Positions 42,197 through 49,766 of a stretch of 64,000 bases of DNA are shown here, one piece after another (position 1 is the stretch's first letter; the number at the start of each line of letters is the position of its first letter). The translations under genes were made by a program, and so were the position numbers. Source of the stretch: Thermobifida alba (GTDB lineage: Bacteria; Actinomycetota; Actinomycetes; Streptosporangiales; Streptosporangiaceae); contig NZ_CP051627.1 in assembly GCF_023208015.1 (NCBI RefSeq), positions 3,357,501-3,421,500 on the forward strand, in the 5' to 3' direction. The notes under the pieces are model-generated. The model searched no databases and was not told the DNA's origin. It saw nothing but the letters and a program-made list of their open reading frames with translations.

Positions 42197-43201
42197 TCAG
42201 GAAGAGAGCGGCGCGATCACCTCTTCGCCGAAGCGGGCGATCGCCTCCAGCGTGGCCTCGTGTCCGGGGCCGCCCGGCTGCCGCATCCGCAGCGCGATGT
42301 ACTCGCACCCGGTGATCTCGGCCCACTGCTTGACTTCCTCGCGGATGTCGGCGCCGCTGCCGTAGAGGAACCGCCCGGGAGCAACGAGCTCGGGGGTGAA
42401 GTCGCTGCGGTCGCGCACCTCGTCCACCCAGGGTTCGAACTCGCGCAGGTAGGTGCCGACGTTGAAGTACAGCCGGTGCACCGCCATCGCGCTGGGCAGC
42501 CAGGTCTTCTCGCAGTCGGCGCGCGAGTCCCCGATCCAGCCGTCCCGGAACAGGGCGACCTTCGGGGTGCGCCCCGCCGCCCGGGCGCTCTCCCGGTAGC
42601 GCTCGGCCAGCTTGGCGATGACGTCGACGTGCCGCTGCGGGTCGGCGAGCCAGACGTCGGCCTGTTCACCGGCGAGCTTCAGCCCGCGGGGACCGTGGGT
42701 GCCCATCCAGATCTCCGGCGCGCGGTCGCCGTAGGGCGCGGGGGTCACTTGACCGGTGTATCCGTGCAGGTCGAAGGGTTCGCTGCGCCACGCCGCACGC
42801 ACCACGTCCAGCATCTGGACGAGTCTGCGGAACCGGCTCTCCCGCGGCACCCCGTAGAGGGCGAAGTCGGGGACCTGGTGGGCGACCCCCAGACCGAGGA
42901 GGGCGCGTCCCTTGGTGAGCCAGCTCAGCATGATCAGGTCCTCGGCCACCCGGACCGGGTGGTGCAGCGGGCCGGCCAGTACGGCCTGACCCACCCGGAT
43001 GCGCTGGGTGCCCTCCACCAGCGCGGCACCGAGGAGCTGGGGGGACACCAGTCCGCCGCCCCGCGCCGAGTGGAACTCGGGGAGGAAGAAGGCGTCGAAC
43101 CCCGCGGCATCAGCCGCGGCCACCTCCGCCCGCAGTTCATCCAGGAGGACGTCGAGGGGTGTGCCGACACTCTGGATCGGCAGGATGATTCCAAACCGCA
43201 T
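42197..43201 (-). CDS. LLM-class flavin/F420-dependent oxidoreductase
   Basis: A 334-residue bacterial-luciferase-like barrel from ATG 43201 (GGAGG upstream). It starts MRFGIILPIQSVG and shows FDAFFLPEFHSARGGG, GQAVLAGPLHHPVRVAEDLIMLSWLTKGRALLGLGVAHQVPDF and PEIWMGTHGPRGLKLAGEQADVW. Both flavin-dependent monooxygenases and F420-dependent reductases have this shape and the cofactor cannot be decided by eye. It probably oxygenates an early substrate of the pathway. It is read toward the acyl-CoA ligase gene, with operator site i upstream. Confidence 0.85.
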   Translation of the reverse strand: MRFGIILPIQSVGTPLDVLLDELRAEVAAADAAGFDAFFLPEFHSARGGGLVSPQLLGAALVEGTQRIRVGQAVLAGPLHHPVRVAEDLIMLSWLTKGRALLGLGVAHQVPDFALYGVPRESRFRRLVQMLDVVRAAWRSEPFDLHGYTGQVTPAPYGDRAPEIWMGTHGPRGLKLAGEQADVWLADPQRHVDVIAKLAERYRESARAAGRTPKVALFRDGWIGDSRADCEKTWLPSAMAVHRLYFNVGTYLREFEPWVDEVRDRSDFTPELVAPGRFLYGSGADIREEVKQWAEITGCEYIALRMRQPGGPGHEATLEAIARFGEEVIAPLSS

Positions 43202-43272
43202 GGCCGCCTCCGACCGAGGTGGACCAGCGAGCACCGCCCACCTCTGACAACGTGATGGAAGAGTACCTGGAA

Positions 43273-43290
43273 TTTACTAACTAGTCAGAA
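43273..43290. promoter_or_regulatory. Island operator site i (LLM oxidoreductase promoter)
   Basis: TTTACTAACTAGTCAGAA, a palindromic-centred variant (ACT-AGT) of the island motif. It lies 71 bases upstream of the LLM gene start. Confidence 0.5.
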
Positions 43291-43548
43291 GAAAAGCAAT
43301 GCTCCGGGAACGGTTCTCCCCAGCCCCGTCCGCACTGTCGGCCACGCGCGACGTCCTTACCGGAACCGTCCTCCCCTCCCCGTCCGGACAGTGAGGTCGC
43401 GATCCGCATGCCCCGCCCCTTCGCCCCCGTTTCCCGCGGAGCCTCCCCGACTTCCGCGGCCTCCGCACGACCGCCCAGGTGTGGTGCGCGTCCCACCGTC
43501 CTGGCTGTTCGGCGGCTGAGTGGAGCGGTCTCCGGCGTCTTCCGGAGC

Positions 43549-44496
43549 TCAGAGCAGTTGGATGGCCAGCGATCCGGCGAGCAGCAGGAGCAGACCGGTG
43601 ATCCGCGGGGTGTTCATGGGGCGTCGGGGCATCCGGAGCAGCCCGTAGTGGTCGACAGCGGCGGAGGTGAGCTGCTGGCCGGGCACGGTGAGGGCGACTG
43701 TGACGGCGGCCCCGATGACCGGAATGGCCAGGAAGGTGCCGGTGACGTATCCGGCGGCGCATGCCGCGCCGAGCCAGCCCCACCACGGCATGCCTCGGAG
43801 CGGAGCGAACCGTGGGCGCGGGGTGCGGTTGGTGGCACGCAGCACGAACAGCACGACGGCGATGGTGAGGGTGGCCACCGTGAAACTGACGAGCGCGACG
43901 GCGAGCGGCTCGCCGAGGTCCTCCCGCAGTCCGGCGTTGACCGCCCCCTGGACCGGCAGCACGGCGCCCGCCAGGAAGCCCAGCGTGATCCACCCGACGC
44001 GGCTCAGCCGGAAACCGGGCTCCGCCGTGTCCGGGGCGGGTACGGCGGCGCGCCGCTGGGCCCGGATGATGACGACGATGCCTGCCAGGACCGCGACGGA
44101 GCCGAGGACCATACCCGCGTCGAGCGCCTCGCGTTCCACTCCCAGCAGTCCGAACAGGTCGAGGCCGAGCGAGGCGAACATCTGGCCCGTGACGAACAGT
44201 CCGACGGAGGCCACCGCGCCCAGACGCGGAAACAGCAGGATGCTGCAGGTGATGTAGAAGGGGCTGGCCAGACCGCCGAGGAGGTGCCACCCCGTGGCTT
44301 CGGGCAGGCGTCCCAGCGCGCCCAGAGACCCCACGACCAGGGCGAGGAGCGCGAGCAGTCCAGTTGCGAGCGCCAGTTGGATCGTCGACGCCCCGTAGGG
44401 CGTGCCGACAGCCTTGTTGAGCTGGAGGTTCATCGAGGCCTGAACGGCCAGCAGACAACCGACCAGCAGCGCCACGGCGAGGAAGGCGGTGTACAT
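43549..44496 (-). CDS. DMT-superfamily transporter with duplicated YdcZ (DUF606) domain
   Basis: A 315-residue membrane protein with about ten hydrophobic segments, made of two similar halves. The first half (FLAVALLVGCLLAVQASMNLQLNKAVGTPYGASTIQ) and the second (FLAGAVLPVQGAVNAGLREDLGEPLAVALVSF) align with each other as DUF606/YdcZ repeats. Most bacterial YdcZ proteins are half this length, so this is the fused form. The family probably exports small molecules. It is divergent from a TetR gene with two matching operator sites in between, so it is probably repressed by that TetR. Confidence 0.82.
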   Translation of the reverse strand: MYTAFLAVALLVGCLLAVQASMNLQLNKAVGTPYGASTIQLALATGLLALLALVVGSLGALGRLPEATGWHLLGGLASPFYITCSILLFPRLGAVASVGLFVTGQMFASLGLDLFGLLGVEREALDAGMVLGSVAVLAGIVVIIRAQRRAAVPAPDTAEPGFRLSRVGWITLGFLAGAVLPVQGAVNAGLREDLGEPLAVALVSFTVATLTIAVVLFVLRATNRTPRPRFAPLRGMPWWGWLGAACAAGYVTGTFLAIPVIGAAVTVALTVPGQQLTSAAVDHYGLLRMPRRPMNTPRITGLLLLLAGSLAIQLL

Positions 44497-44519
44497 GGCT
44501 CTCCCGGGCCAACCTAATC

Positions 44520-44532
44520 GGACATAGTGTCC
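44520..44532. promoter_or_regulatory. TetR operator copy 1 (GGACATAGTGTCC)
   Basis: A 13-bp palindrome, GGACA and TGTCC arms, close to the DMT transporter start (44496). A second copy lies 41 bp away beside the TetR gene. Confidence 0.6.
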
Positions 44533-44560
44533 ACTTAAACTAGTCTTCCAGGGAACAAGC

Positions 44561-44573
44561 GGTCAATATGTCC
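44561..44573. promoter_or_regulatory. TetR operator copy 2 (GGTCAATATGTCC)
   Basis: A slightly degenerate copy of the palindrome at 44520-44532; both are followed by a CAyTTAA sequence. It lies 34 bases before the TetR ATG and could mediate autorepression. Confidence 0.55.
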
Positions 44574-44606
44574 ATTTAATGTGCGGCGAAAGATAGGGTG
44601 TCGTTC

Positions 44607-45278
44607 ATGAACGATGGCGACGAGTCGAGCCACCCGAACCCGCTGGACCTCCGGTCCGCCGACGGCTCTTCGACCGGCGAGCCGTCAACGCCTCCCCGCA
44701 GGCCCCGGCGTCGCACCAGAGAACGCGCCGACGCGGCGCACAACCGGGAACGGATCCTGGCCGCCGCCGAGCGCCTGTTCGCCACAGCCGATCCCCGCAC
44801 GGTCACCATGGGACAGTTGGCCGAGGCCGCCGGCGTGGGCCGGGCCACCCTCTACCGCCGCTTCCCCACTCCTGCCGACGTCGCGGTGGCACTCCTGGAC
44901 GAGCACGAACGCCGCCTCCAGGAGGCGATGCTGCACGGCCCTCCACCGCTCGGTCCCGGCGCTCCGCCCGCCGAACGGCTGGCCGCCTTCTACACCGCGG
45001 CCGTCGACCTGTTGGAACGCCACCTGCCGCTGGCTCTGGGCGCGGAGACCGGAGCGCGGCGGTTCGCCACCGGCGCCTACGGTTTCTGGCGTGCCCACGT
45101 GCACACCCTGCTCGTGGCGGCGGGGACGCCCGACCCCGACGTGCTCGTCGACGTGCTGCTCACCCCGCTCGACCCGGAGCTGTACCGCCACCAGCGCCAC
45201 ACCGTGGGCCTGCCGCGCGACCGGATCACCCGCTCCCTGGGCTGGCTGGCCCGCCGTGCCCTCGAAGGCCCCGGATGA
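44607..45278 (+). CDS. TetR-family regulator of the DMT transporter
   Basis: A 223-residue regulator from ATG 44607; a GTG at 44598 is less well placed. A hydrophilic N-terminal tail of about 35 residues precedes the HTH RERILAAAERLFATADPRTVTMGQLAEAAG then VGRATLYRRFPTPADVAVALL. The C-terminal domain has no recognised ligand motif. The divergent transporter and two palindromes in the gap indicate a local repressor-exporter pair. Confidence 0.85.
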   Translation: MNDGDESSHPNPLDLRSADGSSTGEPSTPPRRPRRRTRERADAAHNRERILAAAERLFATADPRTVTMGQLAEAAGVGRATLYRRFPTPADVAVALLDEHERRLQEAMLHGPPPLGPGAPPAERLAAFYTAAVDLLERHLPLALGAETGARRFATGAYGFWRAHVHTLLVAAGTPDPDVLVDVLLTPLDPELYRHQRHTVGLPRDRITRSLGWLARRALEGPG

Positions 45279-45796
45279 TCCGACGCCCGGGGGCGCGAAG
45301 ACACCGGAAGCTGGCGCTTCCACGGGAGCCGTCGTGGGACGGGAGTTCGAGACGGTGAGATTTCACCCCGGAACCCACCAAGATCGTCACTTTTTGGCAT
45401 GCCGCAGGATAGAGTTTGAGTAGGCCCGGTAAGCACCGACCCCACCCTCCTCCCACCCCGGAGGATGTTGCTGCCGTGTGCCCTCCTGTCGCCTGAGCAC
45501 TCCGGACCCCGTCGTGGACACCATCCCCGGCGGGCGATCGGGCAAGCCAACCGATCGCGTCCGAGCCGCGCACCCGCCCCCACCGCGCCCGCCCCGGCGA
45601 CCCGGACGAACCTTCCCGCGGACCGGGACCTCGGGACCACCCCTGCCCCGGCTCCGTTCGTGTCGTGTCCGTCCACCCCTCCCGGCCGGCCGCGCCCCGG
45701 CCCCGGCCGGACACCCTCCGTGGCAGCACCGCCGCGGAGGGCTCCCAGCCCGCCCGCAGCACGCCCTTTCCTACGGCGTCCCCCCGTCGAAGGCTT
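45279..45796. other. Intergenic region without a recognisable gene
   Basis: About 520 bases between the TetR gene and a small hypothetical gene. A short inverted repeat, GGTGA-GATT-TCACC, is at 45354-45367, and a palindrome GGCATGCC near 45398 stands beside a TAGAGT promoter-like hexamer near 45413. Open frames downstream to 45796 are proline/arginine-rich on both strands and look non-coding; this may be a long 5' leader. Confidence 0.45.
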
Positions 45797-46081
45797 GTGA
45801 CCGTGTACCACCTCATTCCCTCCGAGGACCTGCGACTCGCCCGCGAGGAGTTCCCCCACTACGAGATCTGCGTGCTCCACGACGACGCCGGAATCCCGGA
45901 GGTGACCGCCGTCCTCAAACCCCCCTACCAGGGCATCGGGCTGGCCGTCCTGGTGTGTGCCGCCACCGTCTCCGAACTGGTCCACACGCTGCGCACCGCG
46001 CCCAAGTCCCGGCTGCCCCGCCGCAACCCGAACCGCCGCTACTGGCCCCGCCCCTGGGAGCTGCGTCCCCGTCCGCACTGA
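45797..46081 (+). CDS. Small hypothetical protein
   Basis: A candidate 94-residue protein from GTG 45797 (or GTG 45803, better spaced from GAAGG). I do not recognise the family. The N-terminal YHLIPSEDLRLAREEFPHYEICVLHDDAG and VTAVLKPPYQGIGLAVLVCAATVSELVHTL have a normal protein-like composition, unlike the flanking frames. The last 25 residues are strongly basic (SRLPRRNPNRRYWPRPWELRPRP). There is one hydrophobic stretch (GIGLAVLVCAATV), perhaps too short for a membrane helix. Confidence 0.5.
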   Translation: MTVYHLIPSEDLRLAREEFPHYEICVLHDDAGIPEVTAVLKPPYQGIGLAVLVCAATVSELVHTLRTAPKSRLPRRNPNRRYWPRPWELRPRPH

Positions 46082-46107
46082 CCCGTCCCCCGGTCGGCCG
46101 CCCCCGG

Positions 46108-46137
46108 ACCCCGTGCATACGGCGGGGCCCACGGGGT
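46108..46137 (+). terminator. Hairpin after the small hypothetical gene
   Basis: ACCCCGTG and CACGGGGT are perfect eight-base arms with a 14-base loop, 27 bases after the small gene's stop and before the sulfatase gene. Confidence 0.5.
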
Positions 46138-46175
46138 AGTCGGGCGCCGCCCGAGCAGCACGGGAGGGAGGCCCC

Positions 46176-47597
46176 ATGACCGGGAGCGCCGGAGGAGCGG
46201 AACGGACCTTCACGAGCACGGGACGGGGACGCCCCGAACGGCCCCCCAACATCCTGTTCATCCTCGCCGACGACCTGGGCTGGGCCGATCTGGGCTGCTA
46301 CGGTTCGACGGCCATCCGCACCCCCAACCTCGACCGGCTCGCCGCCCGGGGAGTGCGCTTCACCCACGGCTACGCGGGATCGCCGTGGTGCTCCTCCACC
46401 CGGATCAGCCTGTACACCGGGCGTTTCCCCGGGCGGCTGCAGGCGGGACTGGAGGAGCCGCTCACCACCCACGCCCCGGGCAACGGCATCCCCGCCGACC
46501 ACCCCACCCTGGCGTCGCTGCTCACCGAAGCCGGGTACGCCACCGCGATGTTCGGCAAGTGGCACTGCGGATGGCTGCCCTGGTACAGCCCGCTCCGCTC
46601 CGGCTTCGGCACCTTCTTCGGCAACCTCGACGGCGCCATCGACTACTTCGAGCACGTCAACACCATCGGCGAACCCGACCTGTACGAGGGGGAGACCCCG
46701 GTCGAGCAGGCGGGCTACTACACGTCGCTGCTGTCCGAACGCGCCGCCGCCTACATCGCCGACCACCGCGACGGCCCGTTCTACGTGCAGCTCAACTACA
46801 CCGCGCCGCACTGGCCGTGGGAGGGCCCCGAGGACCGCGCGGTCGGGCGGGAGATCCGCCGCCGCTACCGGCAGGACCGCGAGAACTCGCCGCTGATGCA
46901 CCTGGACGGCGGCTCCCTGGCCAAGTACGCCGAACTCGTCGAGGCCCTGGACGAGGGCGTCGGGCGGGTGCTGGCCGCACTGGAGGACGCCGGGGCCGCC
47001 GAGCACACCATCACCCTGTTCACCTCCGACAACGGCGGTGAGCGGTGGTCGAAGAACTGGCCGTTCGTGGGAGAGAAGGGCGACCTCACCGAGGGCGGCA
47101 TCCGGGTGCCGCTGATCCTGTCCTGGCCCGCCGCGGTGGCCGGGAACCAGGCGAGCGACCGGCCCGTCATCACCATGGACTGGACGGCGACCCTGCTCGC
47201 CGCGGCCGGGACCGCCCCCCACCCCGACTGGCCGCTGGACGGGGTGGACCTGCTCCCCTGGCTGGTGGACGGGGCGGACTTCCCCGACCACGACCTGTTC
47301 TGGCGCACCTCCAACCAGGGGGCGCTGCGGCGGGGCCGGTTCAAGTACCTGCGCGACGGACGCGACCGCGCCGTGCTGGGCAACTGGCCGCGCCGTTTCG
47401 GCGACTACCACCTGCTGTACGACGTGACGGTGGACGGCCGGGAGCGGGCCGACATCGCCGAGCACCACCCCGACGTGCTCGCCGAACTGCGGGCGGCGTG
47501 GGAGCGCACCGCGGCCGGCCTGCTGCCCGTCCCGCCCGCCCATCCGGGCCGGCCGCGTCCTCCCGAAGGCGGCCCCGTCGTCAGCGCACCCGACTGA
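46176..47597 (+). CDS. Sulfatase (type I, alkaline-phosphatase superfamily) with CSSTR motif
   Basis: A 473-residue cytoplasmic-looking sulfatase; no signal peptide is visible. Metal ligands appear in NILFILADDLGWADLGCYG (DD) and LFTSDNGGERW (DN). The activation site reads SPWCSSTRISLYTGRF: the cysteine that becomes formylglycine is present, but the usual C-x-P-x-R proline is serine. FGKWHCGW supplies the conserved K and H. Domain size is normal. The stop overlaps the BASS transporter start (TGATG), so uptake and desulfation of one substrate are probably linked. No formylglycine-generating enzyme gene is adjacent. Confidence 0.85.
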   Translation: MTGSAGGAERTFTSTGRGRPERPPNILFILADDLGWADLGCYGSTAIRTPNLDRLAARGVRFTHGYAGSPWCSSTRISLYTGRFPGRLQAGLEEPLTTHAPGNGIPADHPTLASLLTEAGYATAMFGKWHCGWLPWYSPLRSGFGTFFGNLDGAIDYFEHVNTIGEPDLYEGETPVEQAGYYTSLLSERAAAYIADHRDGPFYVQLNYTAPHWPWEGPEDRAVGREIRRRYRQDRENSPLMHLDGGSLAKYAELVEALDEGVGRVLAALEDAGAAEHTITLFTSDNGGERWSKNWPFVGEKGDLTEGGIRVPLILSWPAAVAGNQASDRPVITMDWTATLLAAAGTAPHPDWPLDGVDLLPWLVDGADFPDHDLFWRTSNQGALRRGRFKYLRDGRDRAVLGNWPRRFGDYHLLYDVTVDGRERADIAEHHPDVLAELRAAWERTAAGLLPVPPAHPGRPRPPEGGPVVSAPD

Positions 47598-48475
47598 TGG
47601 GCTTCCTCACCGCCCTGGGGGAGACGGCGGTCGTGGCCTTCTCCGTCTCGTCCATGCTCTCGGCGGGCCTGGCCAACCCGCTGCGGGAACTGCTCGGCCG
47701 CCTCCGCAACGTCCGCGGGGTGCTGCGCGTCCTGGCCGCCAACTTCGTCGCGGTGCCGCTGCTGGGCCTCCTCGTCGTCCGGCTGGTGCCGCTGGAACCG
47801 CCGGCGGAGACGGGGCTGCTGCTGGTGGCCGCGGCGGCCGGGGCGCCGTTCCAGGTCAAGCTGACCGAACTGGCCGAGGGGGACCTCGGGTTCAGCACGA
47901 CCCTGCTGGTGGTGCTGCTCCCGGCCACCGTCGTCCTCATGCCGGCCACGGTCCCCCTGCTCACCCCCGGGGCCGAGGTCTCCGCGGGGGCCGTCGCCCT
48001 GCCGCTCCTGCTGACGATGCTGCTGCCGTTGGCCGTCGGCCTGCTCGCCGGGACGTGGCGGCCGCGGTGGAGGCGGCTGCGGCCGCTCCTGGGCCGGATC
48101 TCGACGGTCGCGCTGCTGGCGCTGGTGGCGGCCACGGTCCTGGCGAACCTCCGCGCACTCCTCGGCCTGGTCGTGGAGGGCACACTGCTCGCCTCACTCC
48201 TCCTGGTCGTCGGCGCGTTCGCCGTCGGCTACGCCACGGGCGGCCTGCGGCCCGACGTCCGCTCGGCCCTCGCACTGGGCACGGCGCAGCGCAACATCGT
48301 GGCGGCGACGGTCGTGGCCACGCAGAGCTTCGGCGACCCCCGCGTCACGCTCATGGTGGTCGCCACGTCGCTGGTGACGCTCGCCGTCCTCTTCCCCGCC
48401 GCGGCGGTGCTGCGCAGGACCGGCAGCCGCGTCCCGGGGCCCCGGGGCCGTTTACGCGGCGGAGGGTCGGGCTAG
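47597..48475 (+). CDS. Bile-acid:Na+ symporter (BASS) family membrane protein
   Basis: A 292-residue membrane protein with nine to ten hydrophobic segments, the size of BASS transporters. FSVSSMLSAGLANPLRELLGRLRN at the start, NFVAVPLLGLLVVRLVPL, and the central GTAQRNIVAATVVATQSFGDPRVTLMVV fit this family. The last sits where the conserved sodium-site helix lies. It probably imports organic anions such as sulfated compounds. The start is coupled to the sulfatase stop. The C-terminus is basic. Confidence 0.75.
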   Translation: MGFLTALGETAVVAFSVSSMLSAGLANPLRELLGRLRNVRGVLRVLAANFVAVPLLGLLVVRLVPLEPPAETGLLLVAAAAGAPFQVKLTELAEGDLGFSTTLLVVLLPATVVLMPATVPLLTPGAEVSAGAVALPLLLTMLLPLAVGLLAGTWRPRWRRLRPLLGRISTVALLALVAATVLANLRALLGLVVEGTLLASLLLVVGAFAVGYATGGLRPDVRSALALGTAQRNIVAATVVATQSFGDPRVTLMVVATSLVTLAVLFPAAAVLRRTGSRVPGPRGRLRGGGSG

Positions 48476-48508
48476 CGGTGCCCCGACCGTTCGATGAGGA
48501 GGAGAAGC

Positions 48509-49696
48509 ATGGCCGAGACGACCGCGACACCGGTGACGCGTTCACTGATCGCTCCGGCACGGTACGTCCAGGGGCGCGGAGTGCTCGCCGACCTCGGCTC
48601 CTACGTCGCGCCGATCGGGTCCGCCCCGCTGGTCCTGACCGACGCCGTGGTACGGCGGATGACCGAGGCCACGGTCACCGAGTCGTTCCGGCGGGCGGGA
48701 CTGCCGGTGCGGTTCGAGGAGTTCGGCGGGACTCCCACCGCGGCCGAGGCGCGGCGGGTCGCCGAGACCGTCGCCGAGCACGGCTGCGACGTGGTCGTCG
48801 GCCTGGGCGGCGGCGCGACCATCGACACCGCCAAGGCCGCCGGGGACGAGGCGGGCGTCCGCTGGGTGAGCGTGCCGACCGTGGCCTCCACCGACGCGCC
48901 CACGTCGGCGCTGTCGGTCGTCTACACCGAGGAGGGCGCGTTCGAGTCGTACCGGTTCTACACGCGCAACCCCGACCTCGTGCTCGTCGACACCCAGCTC
49001 GTCGCCGACGCACCGGTGCGGTTCCTGGTCTCCGGCATCGGGGACGCGCTCGCCACCTGGATCGAGGCCCGCGCGGCACAGCGCGCCAGCGGCCCGACGA
49101 TGGCCGGCGGACTGGCCACGCACGCCGGGATCGCGCTGGCCCGGCTGTCCTGGGACGTCCTGTGGGAGAACGCGCTGCCCGCGGTCGAGGCGGTGCGGCG
49201 GAACCTGGTCACCCCCGCCGTGGAGGCGGTGGTGGAGGCGAACACGCTGCTGTCCGGCATGGGTTTCGAGTCGGGCGGCCTGGCGGCGGCGCACGCGATC
49301 CACGACGGGCTGACCGCCGTCCCGCACACGCACCACCTGGCGCACGGCGAGAAGGTGAACATCGGGTCGATCACCCAGCTCGTCCTGGAGGCGGCGCCCA
49401 GCGCGGAGATCCGCGAGTTCGTCGAGTTCACCGCCCGCCTGGGGCTGCCCACCACGCTCACCGAGGCGGGGCTGGGCGACGTCGACGAGGAGGTGCTGCG
49501 CACGGTGGTGGAGGCCGCGACCGCGCCGGAGGAGACCATCCACAACCTGCCGTTCCCGGTGGTGGCCGAGGACGTCCTGGACGCGTTGACGTCGGTGGAG
49601 GCCCTGGGGCGGTCGGTGCGCGCCGAGGCCGGCCTGCCCGAGCCGCAGGCTCCGGAGCAGCACCGGGTGAAGGTTCCGACCGCCCGCATGGCCTGA
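48509..49696 (+). CDS. Iron-containing alcohol dehydrogenase, glycerol-dehydrogenase-like
   Basis: A 395-residue enzyme from ATG 48509 with GAGGAG just upstream. The N-terminal domain has PARYVQGRGVLADLGSYV and the NAD loop VVGLGGGATIDTAKAAG, with STDAPTSALSVVY next. Metal ligands fit D in SGIGDALATW and the histidines in AAAHAIHDGLTAVPHTHHLAHGEKV. This is the GldA branch of the family, oxidising polyols or hydroxyacids. It is 33 bases behind the BASS gene and may oxidise the alcohol released by the sulfatase. Confidence 0.88.
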   Translation: MAETTATPVTRSLIAPARYVQGRGVLADLGSYVAPIGSAPLVLTDAVVRRMTEATVTESFRRAGLPVRFEEFGGTPTAAEARRVAETVAEHGCDVVVGLGGGATIDTAKAAGDEAGVRWVSVPTVASTDAPTSALSVVYTEEGAFESYRFYTRNPDLVLVDTQLVADAPVRFLVSGIGDALATWIEARAAQRASGPTMAGGLATHAGIALARLSWDVLWENALPAVEAVRRNLVTPAVEAVVEANTLLSGMGFESGGLAAAHAIHDGLTAVPHTHHLAHGEKVNIGSITQLVLEAAPSAEIREFVEFTARLGLPTTLTEAGLGDVDEEVLRTVVEAATAPEETIHNLPFPVVAEDVLDALTSVEALGRSVRAEAGLPEPQAPEQHRVKVPTARMA

Positions 49697-49706
49697 GAGC
49701 GCGACA

Positions 49707-49750
49707 CTTCCGACGTGGGGGCCCGCGGCCGTGGGCCCCCACGTCGGAAG
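49707..49750. terminator. 18-bp hairpin between convergent genes
   Basis: CTTCCGACGTGGGGGCCC (49707-49724) pairs perfectly with 49733-49750. It lies between the glycerol-dehydrogenase-like gene and the P450 gene and probably serves both. Confidence 0.85.
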
Positions 49751-49766
49751 CAGGGCCCGGCCGGGG

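Noticed and set aside
45465-45800. A plus-strand frame of 111 codons upstream of the small gene
   Set aside because: Proline/arginine/alanine low complexity without a ribosome site.
45226-45816. A 196-codon minus-strand frame in the intergenic region
   Set aside because: It has Gly/Arg-biased composition and overlaps the 3' end of the TetR gene, with no homology or ribosome site evident.
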